NCBI RefSeq assembly: GCF_004917065.1
Contig: NZ_SSYA01000005.1
Location: forward strand, 1 to 44,925
Length of the DNA stretch: 44,925 bases
Direction of reading: 5' to 3'
DNA from: Geomonas ferrireducens
GTDB taxonomy: Bacteria; Desulfobacterota; Desulfuromonadia; Geobacterales; Geobacteraceae
The number at the start of each line of letters is the position of its first letter. Positions within the stretch are counted from its first letter, which is position 1. Positions 34,725-44,861 of this stretch are shown one piece after another. The position numbers and the translations under genes are program-made. The notes beneath the pieces were generated by a model, which made no database searches, was not told the DNA's origin, and was given only the letters and a program-made list of their open reading frames with translations.

Positions 34725-35657
34725 ATGCGCCTTCTCCCGCTCGCCGTTCTCCTTCTTTCGTCCCTGCTTTGCCGGCAGGCGTTCGCCGGGACGAAGAGTG
34801 TCACTTACTTCACCGACGGAGCCCGGGTGGAGCAGGAAGTGGGTGCCCCCGGCGGCTATGCGGAGCTGCCTCTTCCGGAGAGCTTTGCTCCTGGCTCGCT
34901 CAGGGTGAAGGCCCCGGGCGGATCGGTGCTGCGGGTTGAGCTGGTGCCGGCCGAACAGGACCGGCGCCGTTCCGGCGAACTGGCACGGCTCAAGGAGCGC
35001 CGGGGCGAACTGCTCGACAGGATGGCCGCACTGGACCGGCGCGAGGAGATCTTCAGCGCAGCGGCCAAGTCGCAAAGCGGCAAGGCGCCGCGCAGGACCA
35101 AGGCGAACCCCGATCCGGTGGCCGCCCTGCAGCAGGGTACCGACTTCGCTTTGAGCCAGATGGAGGGGGTATTGCGCAGCAAGCGCAAATGCCGCTTGGT
35201 CCTCGACGCCGTGGAGCGTGAGATCGCGGCCGCCGGCAAGGGGGTGGCCTCGGCGCGCATCTGGGTGACCGGGAGCAAGGCGCGGGTCTCCTACCTGATG
35301 CGCGATGAGCGCTGGACCCCGAGCTACGACCTTCGCCTCTCCGGAGAGGGAAGCGGCGAGCTTTTGCTGCACGCGAAGCTTCCGCCGCGCGAGAAGGGGG
35401 TGCAGTGCTTCGTGTCGCGCGGCAGCGCGGCGCAATCGATGACTGCGGAAACGGTGCGGGGCGATTTTCCGGTCCTGGCCCGTTACCCGCTCGCCGTCAC
35501 CGCCGCCACCGGGGACAGGCTTCCGGCACGCTTCACCTTCGCCGCAGTCGAGTCCGGCCTCCCTCCGGGCGAAGCCTCACTCTACTGGAGTGGGGAGTAC
35601 CTGGGACGTGGCCCGTTCCGCGGAGGAGGGGCTACGGAGTTCATCCTGGATCGGTAG
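34725..35657 (+). CDS. exported DUF4140/DUF4139-like protein (short MuiA-type)
   Basis: A 310-residue protein with a signal peptide (about 1-21, ending AFAG). The N terminus (SVTYFTDGARVEQEV) fits DUF4140, a central coiled-coil stretch (about 80-165) follows, and a DUF4139-like segment (RVSYLMRDERWTPSYDLRLSG) begins near 187. Mucoidy-inhibitor (MuiA) family proteins have the same order but are typically 500-600 residues. Here the C-terminal DUF4139 domain is shorter and ends soon after GEASLYWSGEYLG. The function is unknown. The gene has a weak ribosome-binding site and sits alone between the FKBP and aldolase genes. Confidence 0.65.
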   Translation: MRLLPLAVLLLSSLLCRQAFAGTKSVTYFTDGARVEQEVGAPGGYAELPLPESFAPGSLRVKAPGGSVLRVELVPAEQDRRRSGELARLKERRGELLDRMAALDRREEIFSAAAKSQSGKAPRRTKANPDPVAALQQGTDFALSQMEGVLRSKRKCRLVLDAVEREIAAAGKGVASARIWVTGSKARVSYLMRDERWTPSYDLRLSGEGSGELLLHAKLPPREKGVQCFVSRGSAAQSMTAETVRGDFPVLARYPLAVTAATGDRLPARFTFAAVESGLPPGEASLYWSGEYLGRGPFRGGGATEFILDR

Positions 35658-35666
35658 CGAAGGCTC

Positions 35667-35695
35667 TTGCCTTTACATGATTAAGATGCTATAAG
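35667..35695 (+). promoter_or_regulatory. promoter of the aldolase gene
   Basis: TTGCCT (35667-35672) and TATAAG (35690-35695) with 17-bp spacing, about 50 bases upstream of the start codon. Confidence 0.5.
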
Positions 35696-35743
35696 GAAGC
35701 GGCTTTTTGCCATGAATTGATATTCCCACCAAAAGGAGGAGAT

Positions 35744-37027
35744 ATGACTGCAACATCTTCAGATTTCGTCAAAGCGCTTGAAGTCGGGCGCCCCCCCAAC
35801 GTAGCGAAACTCTTCCCCAATTCAAAAGCACTGCTGGTAAGCGGCAAGGTCATCGACCGCGCCATGAACGCCAAGGGACACGCCCTGGCCCTGGCCGCCA
35901 ACGGCCGCAACCACTTCGTCATCCGCGGCGTGCTCGCCGCAGCCCAGAAGGCCAACGCTGCCGTCATCATCGAGATCGCCAAGAGCGAAGGGGGGCAGAA
36001 GGCCTACTGCCCGGTCAACTACTGGAACATGGCGCGCCAGGTTGACGCCGTAGCCAACGAGCTCGGCATCACCATTCCGGTCGCCATCCACGCCGACCAC
36101 TATGGCATCAAAGGCGAGGGGGACGTGAAGTCCGCCAAGGTCGAGATCCCGAGCATGTTCGACGCCGGCATCACCTCCATCGCCATCGACGCTTCACACC
36201 TGCCGGACGAGGAGAACCTTCTCGCCAACCTCGAGCTGAACAGCGTGATCCCTGCCTGGGCCGGTCTCGAGACCGAGGTCGGCGAGATCAAGGGTAAGGA
36301 GGGGCTCTCCACCGTCCCCGAGGCGCTTTTCCTGATCCGCGGCCTGAACGCACATGATATCTTCCCGGACTGGATCGCCCTCAACAACGGCACCACTCAC
36401 GGCATCGAGGCATCAGACGCCGGCATCCAGGTCGACCTGACCGCCGAGATCCACGAGGCGATCAAGGCGTACGGCGTGAACGGCGCCCAGCACGGAACCT
36501 CCGGCAACAGCTACGAGAGGCTGCGCCAGATCGCCCAGAACACCCGCACCACCAAGGCGAACGTGGCCACCGCGCTGCAGTTCATCTCCTGGGGGCTCGA
36601 GGTGAACGAGTACGGCAACGCCAACCTCGACGCGAACGGCAACTTCATCAAGGTGAAGGGCGAGGGGATGAGTGAGGAGCTTTGGGCCGAGATGGTCGCC
36701 TTCGCTGATTCCAAGGGGTGGAAGAAGGGGGATTACAAGAACCTGAACCTCCCGTTCGAGAACAAGCTCCTGGCTCAGACGAAGGAAGTGCGCGACCGGA
36801 TGTGCAAGAGGGTGGAGGACTTCGCCTACAACCTCATCACCAACGTCTTCAATTCGGCCGACACCGCTCCGCTCGCCATCGAAGCCATCGTCAAGGCCGG
36901 TTCCTACGATCTCGGCCCGAAAGGGAAGCGCATCGAGAACCCGGCGGAGTGGACCAAGGAGCAGCTTCCCAAGCAGGCTAAGGGGCTCTCCCGTGACAAG
37001 GGGCCCGAGGGGAACTTCGAGGACTAG
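35744..37027 (+). CDS. class II fructose-bisphosphate aldolase
   Basis: A zinc-dependent aldolase that splits or forms fructose 1,6-bisphosphate, central to gluconeogenesis in Geobacteraceae. The 427-residue protein is longer than the E. coli FbaA type (about 360). Metal ligands are seen in VAIHADHYG (His), ALNNGTTHG (His) and GAQHGTSGNS (His). The inserted C-terminal region (RVEDFAYNLITNVFNSADTA) is typical of the long class II subgroup. ATG 35744 follows AAAAGGAGGAG, a very strong site; the open frame upstream is not conserved-looking. A terminator follows. Confidence 0.93.
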   Translation: MTATSSDFVKALEVGRPPNVAKLFPNSKALLVSGKVIDRAMNAKGHALALAANGRNHFVIRGVLAAAQKANAAVIIEIAKSEGGQKAYCPVNYWNMARQVDAVANELGITIPVAIHADHYGIKGEGDVKSAKVEIPSMFDAGITSIAIDASHLPDEENLLANLELNSVIPAWAGLETEVGEIKGKEGLSTVPEALFLIRGLNAHDIFPDWIALNNGTTHGIEASDAGIQVDLTAEIHEAIKAYGVNGAQHGTSGNSYERLRQIAQNTRTTKANVATALQFISWGLEVNEYGNANLDANGNFIKVKGEGMSEELWAEMVAFADSKGWKKGDYKNLNLPFENKLLAQTKEVRDRMCKRVEDFAYNLITNVFNSADTAPLAIEAIVKAGSYDLGPKGKRIENPAEWTKEQLPKQAKGLSRDKGPEGNFED

Positions 37028-37044
37028 CAGCATGCAGCAGGCAA

Positions 37045-37072
37045 AAAAGAGGGGGCCACGCGCCCCCTTTTT
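37045..37072 (+). terminator. terminator of the aldolase gene
   Basis: GGGGGC (37051-37056) and GCCCCC (37062-37067) with a CACGC loop, flanked by an A-run before and TTTTT after. Confidence 0.8.
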
Positions 37073-37096
37073 CCGCCGGCTGTCCGAAAGGGGAAC

Positions 37097-37474
37097 ATGA
37101 TGAACGACAGGCGTAACTTCTCGCGGGTTGATTTCAGGGTTTCCGCGCTGTTGCAGGCGGAAGGCGTGGCCATAAAGGGCGAGGTGACCGACATCAGTCT
37201 GCATGGCCTTTATATGGAGACCGAGGAGAAGATCCCGGTCGGTTCTCCCGTTGAGGTCACCATCTATCTATCCTCGGCTGCCGAGCCGATCGTCATCAAC
37301 GTGAAGGGGACCGTTGCCCGTCTCGTTCCAGGCGGCATCGGCTGTGCATTCGATAAGATGGACGTCGAATCCTTCGCCCACCTGCGGAGCATCATCTCCT
37401 ACCAGGGTGGGGACGAATCGAAGGTCATGGCGGAGTTTTCGGAGTACATCGTCAAGAAGATGCACGATGAATGA
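37097..37474 (+). CDS. PilZ domain protein
   Basis: A 125-residue single-domain c-di-GMP receptor candidate. The PilZ motif is complete: RRNFSR near the N terminus (RxxxR) and DISLHGLYME (D/NxSxxG) about 25 residues later. A strand-rich core and a short C-terminal helix follow. It begins a short run with the HD gene (eight-base overlap) and the Cas6-family gene (eight-base gap). It could report c-di-GMP levels to those partners, but this is inference. Confidence 0.9.
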   Translation: MMNDRRNFSRVDFRVSALLQAEGVAIKGEVTDISLHGLYMETEEKIPVGSPVEVTIYLSSAAEPIVINVKGTVARLVPGGIGCAFDKMDVESFAHLRSIISYQGGDESKVMAEFSEYIVKKMHDE

Positions 37475-38264
37475 TGAGGCGGCACTTCCGGACCTCTCGC
37501 CGCTGCGCGACTGGTTCACCTCCTACTGCGATTCCTTTCGAACCGGGGATCCGGCGGTGCAGCGCAACTACGACCTGAAGCAGCAGCACACCAGCAACGT
37601 CTGCCGCGATGCGCTCATCGTGGCGCAAGGGATGCCTCGGCGTTTCCTGGTTCTTGCCGAAGTGGCCGCTCTGTGCCACGACTTGGGGCGCTTTCCGCAG
37701 TACCGTGATTACGGCACCTTCAAGGACAGCGAGTCGCTGAACCACGCTCACCTCTCCGCGCAAATCATGAAGAGTCACGCTCCGCTGCAATTCCTTTCCG
37801 CTGAAGAGCTCTCCCGTGTCGACACCGCGGTACGCATGCACAATGCATTTCATGTTCCGGATGGACTTCCCGCCGAGACCGACGCACTGCTGAGACTTCT
37901 GCGCGACGCCGACAAGCTCGATATCTGGCGCGTCTTCGTCGAATACTTCTACGCCCCCGAATCGGAGCGCGCCTCGGCAGCGGGACTCGGCTTTCCCGAT
38001 CTGCCAGGCTGCTCCCCCGAACCGCTGGCCGCCGTCGCCGCCGGGCGGATGGTCCATCTCTCCACCCTAAAGAGTCTCAACGATTTCAAACTGCTGCAGG
38101 TCTCCTGGATCTACGACATCAACTACCTGAAGGCGCTGCGGCTGATCAGGGAGCGCGGCATCCTTGACCGCTTTGCGGCCATGCTCCCGGATGAACGTCC
38201 GGTCCGCGAGGTCCTGGCGCAGGTGCGGGAACATCTTGAGCGCAGGCTCGAGACGGAAGGGTAG
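37467..38264 (+). CDS. HD-domain phosphohydrolase
   Basis: A 265-residue cytosolic HD-superfamily protein. The metal-binding set is present: His41, His71-Asp72 (ALCHDLGRF) and Asp147 (RDADKLDIW). The segment NHAHLSAQIMK between them is typical of HD nucleotidases. The substrate is unknown; it could be a nucleotide second messenger or a cyclic oligonucleotide. ATG 37467 lies inside the last codons of the PilZ gene (overlap of eight bases), so the two are translated together. Confidence 0.9.
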   Translation: MNDEAALPDLSPLRDWFTSYCDSFRTGDPAVQRNYDLKQQHTSNVCRDALIVAQGMPRRFLVLAEVAALCHDLGRFPQYRDYGTFKDSESLNHAHLSAQIMKSHAPLQFLSAEELSRVDTAVRMHNAFHVPDGLPAETDALLRLLRDADKLDIWRVFVEYFYAPESERASAAGLGFPDLPGCSPEPLAAVAAGRMVHLSTLKSLNDFKLLQVSWIYDINYLKALRLIRERGILDRFAAMLPDERPVREVLAQVREHLERRLETEG

Positions 38265-38272
38265 GGGCGCGC

Positions 38273-39148
38273 TTGGAACTGCACTACGCGAGACTCTGGT
38301 TCAGCTTCGTCCTAAGGGACGACATCTCCGACCCCTACGCCCTTTTCGCCGGCCGCTCCGAGTTCGAAGATGCCTTCCGCAGGGCCCTCTCCTGCAAAAG
38401 GGGCGACTGCCAGGGGTGTACCGCCCTTGCGCGCTGCGCCTTCCCTGTTACCTTCGGCCAGCAGATAGCGAAGGACCCGGAGGCGGTGCGGCGTCATCAG
38501 AAGCCGCCGCTTCCTTTCATCTTCCGGTTTCCCGCTTTGCCGCCCCTCCCCAATGCGGGCGCTGCCTGCGAGCTGTCCCTGACGCTGGTGGGGAGTGCGG
38601 TGCAGCATTTTGCCGTCTACCTTTCCGCGGTGCGCTTTCTCATTGAGGCGAGACGCGGGACCGTGGTCGCGGTGCACGCCGAGTCTTCGGGCGGGGCGCG
38701 AAGCGTGGTCGCGGGGCAGGATCACCCCGCACTGCCGCTACTTGGTTCGCTCGACCCGGACATGACTGGTCCGCTGTCGACCGAGACGCTCTCCCTTCGC
38801 TTTCTGACGCCGCTAAAGCTCGTCCAGGACGGCCGTCTGCTCAAAAGCTACACCTTCGCGCATCTCGCACGCTCGCTCATGCGCAGGGTCTCGTCGCTTG
38901 CCTATCACTACGAGGGAGACGAGCCCGATCTCGACTACCGGTGGCTTTCCCAGTGCAGCGAAGACGTCCGGACCATCGCGTCCGACTGCCGCTTCGTCTC
39001 GTGGAACGGCCGTCCCGCCGGGATCCTTGGGGTGGCGCGGTTTCAGGGGGACCTGGAGCCCTTCCACCTTCTCCTGCGGCTTGGCGTTGCCACCCACCTC
39101 GGCAAGGGCGCTCCGTTCGGCTTCGGCAGCTACCGCCTGGAGCCCTGA
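38273..39148 (+). CDS. Cas6-family (DUF2276/PF10040-like) RAMP endoribonuclease, orphan
   Basis: A 291-residue protein with the features of the Cas6 subgroup once named DUF2276. It has two ferredoxin-like halves. A Cys-rich insertion in the first half has Cys41, Cys46, Cys49 and Cys55 (CKRGDCQGC...C) and is followed by FPVTFG. The glycine-rich RAMP loop lies at the C terminus (HLGKGAPFGFGSYRL, about 275-289). Cas6 normally cuts precursor crRNA, but this window has no CRISPR array and no other cas gene. It starts at TTG 38273 with a weak site, eight bases after the HD gene. A role in CRISPR (in trans) or in another RNA-processing job is open. Confidence 0.75.
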   Translation: MELHYARLWFSFVLRDDISDPYALFAGRSEFEDAFRRALSCKRGDCQGCTALARCAFPVTFGQQIAKDPEAVRRHQKPPLPFIFRFPALPPLPNAGAACELSLTLVGSAVQHFAVYLSAVRFLIEARRGTVVAVHAESSGGARSVVAGQDHPALPLLGSLDPDMTGPLSTETLSLRFLTPLKLVQDGRLLKSYTFAHLARSLMRRVSSLAYHYEGDEPDLDYRWLSQCSEDVRTIASDCRFVSWNGRPAGILGVARFQGDLEPFHLLLRLGVATHLGKGAPFGFGSYRLEP

Positions 39149-39230
39149 CCCGGCCACGCCCGGCTCTGTTCCACCCCCGCCATGCACCCACCTTCTTCCT
39201 CTCTCCACCCCATGCTAAAAGATTAAAAAC

Positions 39231-39258
39231 TTGTAATGCTTGTCGTCTTGGCTAGAAT
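39231..39258 (+). promoter_or_regulatory. promoter of ftsH
   Basis: TTGTAA (39231-39236) and TAGAAT (39253-39258) with 16-bp spacing, about 40 bases upstream of ftsH. It lies in a short AT-rich patch after the Cas6-family gene. Confidence 0.5.
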
Positions 39259-39298
39259 ACCCTGGTGCCGTTTTACCCCCTGAGTACAGGAGCCGGTC

Positions 39299-41152
39299 AT
39301 GGCCCAGTCCTTTTGGAGACCGCTGCTGATCACCGCACTGTTCGTGCTCTTGCTTGACCTCTTTTACGGGGCGATGGTGAAGCAGACGGCAGAGCGCGGG
39401 GTCGAGATTACCTACAGCAGGTTCAGGCAGGAACTCTCCGCCAACAACGTGAAGAACCTCATCCTCAGGGGGAGGAGCGCGAAGGGACAGTTTCGTACTC
39501 CCATCTCGGTCCCGGCTACCGCGGTCGAGGAAAAAGGGAAGATGGTCAGTGCCGCGGCCTTCAACACCACCCTCCCTTCAATGGAGGACCCAAGCCTGCT
39601 GCCCGAGCTTAGCGCGCGGCGGGTCGACGTGAATGTTGTATCTACCGAAAATTCCGCCTTCGGTTCGATAGTTCTCTACCTGCTCCCCTGGGCGATCATC
39701 ATCGGGGTCTGGCTTTTCGTCATGAGAGGGATGCGGAAACAGGGGCCTACCGGCATGATGGGAGGCTTCGCCCGCTCCGGAGCGAAGGCCTACACCTCGG
39801 AGCGAATCGATGTGACCTTCGCCGACGTGGCCGGCATGGAGGAGGCGAAGCAGGAGCTGCGCGAGGTGGTCGAATACCTGAAGGATCCCAGGAAGTTCCA
39901 GCAGATCGGCGGGAAGGTGCCCAAGGGGGTGCTGCTCGTCGGGCCTCCGGGGACGGGGAAGACCCTGCTTGCCCGGGCGGTGGCGGGGGAGGCGGGGGTC
40001 CCTTTCTTCTCCATATCGGCCTCGGCTTTCATCGAGATGTTTGTCGGCGTGGGAGCGAGCCGCGTACGCGACCTCTTTGCAGGTGCACGAAAGATGCTCC
40101 CGAGCATCATCTTCATCGACGAACTGGACGCGGTGGGCAGAAGCCGTGGCGCCGGCTTCGGCGGCGGGCACGACGAGCGTGAGCAGACCCTGAACCAGCT
40201 TTTGTCGGAGATGGACGGCTTCGACCCGCACACCGAGGTCGTGGTCATCGCCGCCACCAACCGCCCCGACGTCCTCGACCCGGCCCTGCTGCGCCCCGGA
40301 CGCTTCGACCGCAACGTGGTGATCGAACGTCCGGACTGGCGTGATCGGGAGAAGATCCTGAAGGTGCACACCCGGAAGGTGCCGCTCACCCCGGACGTTG
40401 ATCTCGCCATCATCGCGAAGGGGACCCCCGGTATGACCGGCGCCGATCTGGAGGGACTCGTCAACGAGGCCGCCATCCTGGCCGCGAGGGACAACAAACA
40501 GGTCGTCGGGCTAGAGGAGCTCGAGCGCGCCAAGGACAAGATCCTAATGGGCGGTGAGCGGCGCATGGTCATCTCCGATGAGGAGAAAAGGATCACTGCG
40601 TACCACGAGGCAGGGCATGCCCTCGTAGCTCGCCTGCTGCCCAGTACGGATCCGGTGCACAAGGTGACCATCCTGCCGAGAGGGCGGGCCCTGGGCGTCA
40701 CCCAGCAACTCCCCGAGGACGACCGATACCACTACCCGCGCGCATACCTGGTGAACCGGCTCTGCGTCGCCTTGGGTGGGAGGGTCGCCGAACGGATCGT
40801 TTTTCACGACGTCTCCTCAGGTGCGCAAAGCGATCTGAAGCACGTGACGGAGCTGGCGGAAAAGATGGTCTGTCAATGGGGAATGAGCGAGAAGATCGGG
40901 GCGATGACTTTCCCGCGCGGGGAGGAACATCCGTTTTTGGGGATGAAGCTGGCCGAGGAAAAGACCTTCTCGGAAGAGATGGCCTGGCTTATCGATCAGG
41001 AGATCGCGGCATTGATTCGTGCCGCTGAAGGGAAGTCAATGGAGCTGGTAACGGCAAACCGCAGCAAACTCGACGCATTGGCGCTGGCCCTTTTGGACGA
41101 GGAGACCCTCGACGGCCGACGCGTGGACGAGATTCTCGCAGCAGGTGCATGA
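39299..41152 (+). CDS. ftsH: ATP-dependent zinc metalloprotease FtsH
   Basis: A 617-residue membrane-anchored AAA+ protease for misfolded membrane proteins and regulators. Two N-terminal helices (about 8-27 and 121-142) flank a periplasmic domain. The AAA domain has Walker A GPPGTGKT, the pore-loop-region motif [13 protein letters not shown], Walker [16 protein letters not shown] and the second region of homology [20 protein letters not shown]. The protease domain has HEAGH at 436-440 and the third zinc ligand Asp in GAQSDLK. AGGAG precedes ATG. The organism may carry further FtsH copies. Confidence 0.96.
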   Translation: MAQSFWRPLLITALFVLLLDLFYGAMVKQTAERGVEITYSRFRQELSANNVKNLILRGRSAKGQFRTPISVPATAVEEKGKMVSAAAFNTTLPSMEDPSLLPELSARRVDVNVVSTENSAFGSIVLYLLPWAIIIGVWLFVMRGMRKQGPTGMMGGFARSGAKAYTSERIDVTFADVAGMEEAKQELREVVEYLKDPRKFQQIGGKVPKGVLLVGPPGTGKTLLARAVAGEAGVPFFSISASAFIEMFVGVGASRVRDLFAGARKMLPSIIFIDELDAVGRSRGAGFGGGHDEREQTLNQLLSEMDGFDPHTEVVVIAATNRPDVLDPALLRPGRFDRNVVIERPDWRDREKILKVHTRKVPLTPDVDLAIIAKGTPGMTGADLEGLVNEAAILAARDNKQVVGLEELERAKDKILMGGERRMVISDEEKRITAYHEAGHALVARLLPSTDPVHKVTILPRGRALGVTQQLPEDDRYHYPRAYLVNRLCVALGGRVAERIVFHDVSSGAQSDLKHVTELAEKMVCQWGMSEKIGAMTFPRGEEHPFLGMKLAEEKTFSEEMAWLIDQEIAALIRAAEGKSMELVTANRSKLDALALALLDEETLDGRRVDEILAAGA

Positions 41153-41195
41153 AGCGGAGCAGTCGAAACTGGCCTTCACACACACCGCCTTTTGC

Positions 41196-41357
41196 TCAAT
41201 AGATGATGATGTAACCTTTCCTTGTAGCAATCCCGGTGATCTCGAGTGTGTCCTTGATCCGGAAAGTCTCGCCATCCAAGGTGAAGATGTACCCGTCACC
41301 ATCAGGTACAGCCAGCTCCATCAAAGATTCGAACGATGCAGTCTTTATAGTTTCCAT
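41196..41357 (-). CDS. small hypothetical protein
   Basis: A 53-residue frame from ATG 41357, in the gap between ftsH and malQ where nothing reads on the + strand. It contains a predicted beta-rich middle (DGYIFTLDGETFRI) and ends in YIIIY. No clear ribosome-binding site and no recognised domain. The base composition is less GC-rich than the neighbours. It could be a real small gene or chance. Confidence 0.4.
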   Translation of the reverse strand: METIKTASFESLMELAVPDGDGYIFTLDGETFRIKDTLEITGIATRKGYIIIY

Positions 41358-41493
41358 GGCCGGCACTATATCATGTGTTGAAAGTGCGGTAAAGGCTTTG
41401 GAGCATTGCATTGCAGGTGAATTGTGTCATAGTAGTGTCTGCTCAAATTCCAGAAGGATTCTGAGTGTTTAATTCAATGTAATGGAGGTGAGG

Positions 41494-42981
41494 ATGGCGA
41501 GGAAGAGAAAAAGTGGGATACTGTTGCACCCGACGTCTTTGCCTGGGCCGGGCGGCATAGGCTCTTTCGGAGACGAGGCAAAGCGGTTCGTTGATTTTCT
41601 CCACAAGTCAGGGCAGTCCCTGTGGCAGATCCTTCCCCTTGGTCCTACCGCGTACGGCAACTCTCCCTATTCGTGCTATTCGGCCTTCGCCGGAAATCCT
41701 CTGCTCATAAACCTTGAAGCCCTTGAGGACGAGGGTGACCTGCTCCCCGGGGAGGCCAGGCCGGAACTGGATTCGACCCGCGTCGATTACGGGGCGGCGG
41801 AACTGTACAAGTCGGCAAGGCTCAAGGAGGCAGCGGCCCGCTTCTTTGCCGAGGCGCCCCAAAAACGCAAAGAGGAGTTCTGGCAATTCTGCGATACCAC
41901 CTTCTGGCTGCACGACTACGCCCTTTTCATGGCGCTGAAAGAACAGTTCAAAGAGGTGAGCTGGAAGGATTGGCCTGACGCACTGGCAAAGCGGGAGCCG
42001 GAAGCCCTTTCCACTTGGAGCGAGAAACTCGGGAGTGCCATAGGCGAGCAGAAATACCAGCAATGGCAATTCGCACGCCAGTGGAAGCAGCTCAAAACCT
42101 ACGCCAACGTGCTCGGCATATCCATCGTGGGGGATCTCCCCATCTTCGTTGCCTACGACTCAGCCGATGTATGGGCCAATCCGCACCTCTTCCACCTGGA
42201 TGAGAAGGGAATTCCCATTGTCGTAGCCGGTGTCCCCCCCGACTACTTCAGCAAGACCGGCCAACTCTGGGGGAACCCGCTCTACAACTGGGACCGCATG
42301 GCCCAGGAGGGATTCGGCTGGTGGATCGCACGCCTGCGTAACGACCTCTCCCTATACGACATGGTGCGCATCGACCACTTCCGCGGTTTCGAGGCCTTCT
42401 GGGAGGTCCCGATGTGGGAGAAGACGGCGATCAACGGCCGTTGGGTCAAGGGGCCGGGCGAGGCGCTTTTCCGTGCCCTCAGAAACGCACTGGGGAGCCT
42501 CCCCATCATCGCGGAAGATCTCGGCATCATAACGCCGGAAGTTGAGACGTTGCGCGATCAGTTCGGATTTCCGGGGATGAAGATACTGCAGTTCGCCTTC
42601 GGTTCGGGCCCGGAAAACCCGTATCTGCCGCACAACCACGTTCGCTCCTGCGTCGTCTACACCGGGACTCACGACAACGACACCACTATGGGTTGGTTTC
42701 AGTCGTTGAAGGGGAAGGAACAGAAAAACGTACTGGCCTACTTCGATCGGGACGGTGCGGACATCGTGTGGCACATGGTGCGCTGCGCGCTCGCTTCCGT
42801 GGCCGATTACGCCATCATACCGATGCAGGATCTGCTCGAGTTGCCGAGTACCGGGAGGATGAACGTGCCGGGTGTCGCGGGAGGCAACTGGAGTTGGAGG
42901 TGCCCGGCGGATGCCTTCACCGGAAAGCTTGCGTCGAAGCTCTCGCGGGCCACCGAGCTGTACGGACGGCTACCAGACTGA
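41494..42981 (+). CDS. malQ: 4-alpha-glucanotransferase
   Basis: A 495-residue GH77 enzyme (amylomaltase) that moves alpha-1,4-glucan segments between glucose chains, for glycogen or maltodextrin turnover. The family's start (SGILLHPTSLPGPGGIGSFG) and active-site blocks are clear: DLPIFVAYDSADVWANP, the Asp in VRIDHFRGFEAFW, AEDLGIITPEV (acid/base Glu) and GTHDNDTTMGW (Asp). ATG 41494 follows GGAGGTGAGG. It is not part of a visible glycogen operon here. Confidence 0.96.
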   Translation: MARKRKSGILLHPTSLPGPGGIGSFGDEAKRFVDFLHKSGQSLWQILPLGPTAYGNSPYSCYSAFAGNPLLINLEALEDEGDLLPGEARPELDSTRVDYGAAELYKSARLKEAAARFFAEAPQKRKEEFWQFCDTTFWLHDYALFMALKEQFKEVSWKDWPDALAKREPEALSTWSEKLGSAIGEQKYQQWQFARQWKQLKTYANVLGISIVGDLPIFVAYDSADVWANPHLFHLDEKGIPIVVAGVPPDYFSKTGQLWGNPLYNWDRMAQEGFGWWIARLRNDLSLYDMVRIDHFRGFEAFWEVPMWEKTAINGRWVKGPGEALFRALRNALGSLPIIAEDLGIITPEVETLRDQFGFPGMKILQFAFGSGPENPYLPHNHVRSCVVYTGTHDNDTTMGWFQSLKGKEQKNVLAYFDRDGADIVWHMVRCALASVADYAIIPMQDLLELPSTGRMNVPGVAGGNWSWRCPADAFTGKLASKLSRATELYGRLPD

Positions 42982-43008
42982 AATGGTGGAGTTTTAATTC
43001 CAAAATTA

Positions 43009-44377
<1,369 letters not shown>

Positions 44378-44409
44378 GTAAAGGGATAACAGCACCCATA
44401 GCAGTAAAG

Positions 44410-44445
44410 CCAAGGGCGATGCGCAAGCATCGCCCTTGGTCGTTT
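44410..44445 (+). terminator. terminator of the sulfhydrylase gene
   Basis: CCAAGGGCGATGC (44410-44422) and GCATCGCCCTTGG (44427-44439) pair perfectly over 13 bp around GCAA, followed by TCGTTT. The T-run is short but the stem is strong. Confidence 0.75.
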
Positions 44446-44485
44446 GAGCCACGCCGTTGCAATAGCGTCACCGTAATCTCCTGTG

Positions 44486-44512
44486 CACAAGGTCCACAAG
44501 CTCCACAAGGTG
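44486..44512 (+). repeat. three tandem 9-bp repeats upstream of rrn
   Basis: CACAAGGTC, CACAAGCTC and CACAAGGTG follow one another exactly. They lie just upstream of the first rRNA promoter, where factor-binding sites that raise rRNA transcription are found in other bacteria. A regulatory role here is a guess. Confidence 0.45.
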
Positions 44513-44572
44513 GTTGCGCACGAACAATTGTTATAGCTTAAGTCTCTTGAGAAAAAACTAACAACAAACCCG

Positions 44573-44601
44573 TTGACGGGGAGGGGGGCTTTTGTTATAA
44601 C
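44573..44601 (+). promoter_or_regulatory. rRNA operon promoter P1
   Basis: TTGACG (44573-44578) and TATAAC (44596-44601), 17-bp spacing with a G-rich spacer. This is the first of three tandem promoters feeding the next rrn operon. The region 44378-44572 contains only the terminator and the short repeats already listed. Confidence 0.75.
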
Positions 44602-44654
44602 CACCCTCCGCTGACGCACGAGACACTTTCTGCTCAGCGGCCGACAAAAAAGCA

Positions 44655-44683
44655 TTGACAGCCGAAACGGCCTTTGCTATAAA
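44655..44683 (+). promoter_or_regulatory. rRNA operon promoter P2
   Basis: TTGACA (44655-44660) and TATAAA (44678-44683), 17-bp spacing. This is the closest of the three to the sigma70 consensus. Confidence 0.85.
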
Positions 44684-44793
44684 GCTGGACTCCGCAGCAA
44701 CGACGTTCTTTTCAACCGAATATTTGGACCGGCAGTCACCGTGGGAAAGTTGCGGTGGCTGCGAATCTGAGAAAGATTTAAGAAAAGAAAATC

Positions 44794-44822
44794 TTGACAG
44801 GTTGGAACGGTTCAGGTAGGGT
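44794..44822 (+). promoter_or_regulatory. rRNA operon promoter P3
   Basis: TTGACA (44794-44799) and TAGGGT (44817-44822), 17-bp spacing, followed by a GC-rich discriminator (GCTGAGTC) of the type linked to stringent control. Confidence 0.75.
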
Positions 44823-44847
44823 GCTGAGTCTGTCGCAAACAGCGGCT

Positions 44848-44861
44848 TGGTCTTTGAAAAC
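44848..44861 (+). promoter_or_regulatory. boxA antitermination element in the rRNA leader
   Basis: TGGTCTTTGAAAAC matches the boxA core TGCTCTTTGAAAAC used by NusB/NusE (S10) to build the rRNA antitermination complex. It lies in the leader after the third promoter, about 60 bases before the window ends and ahead of the 16S gene. The bases from 44862 to 44925 are rRNA leader with no gene. Confidence 0.8.

Noticed and set aside
38200..39298. CRISPR array near the Cas6-family gene
   Set aside because: No regularly spaced direct repeats of 25-40 bases exist here or elsewhere in the window.
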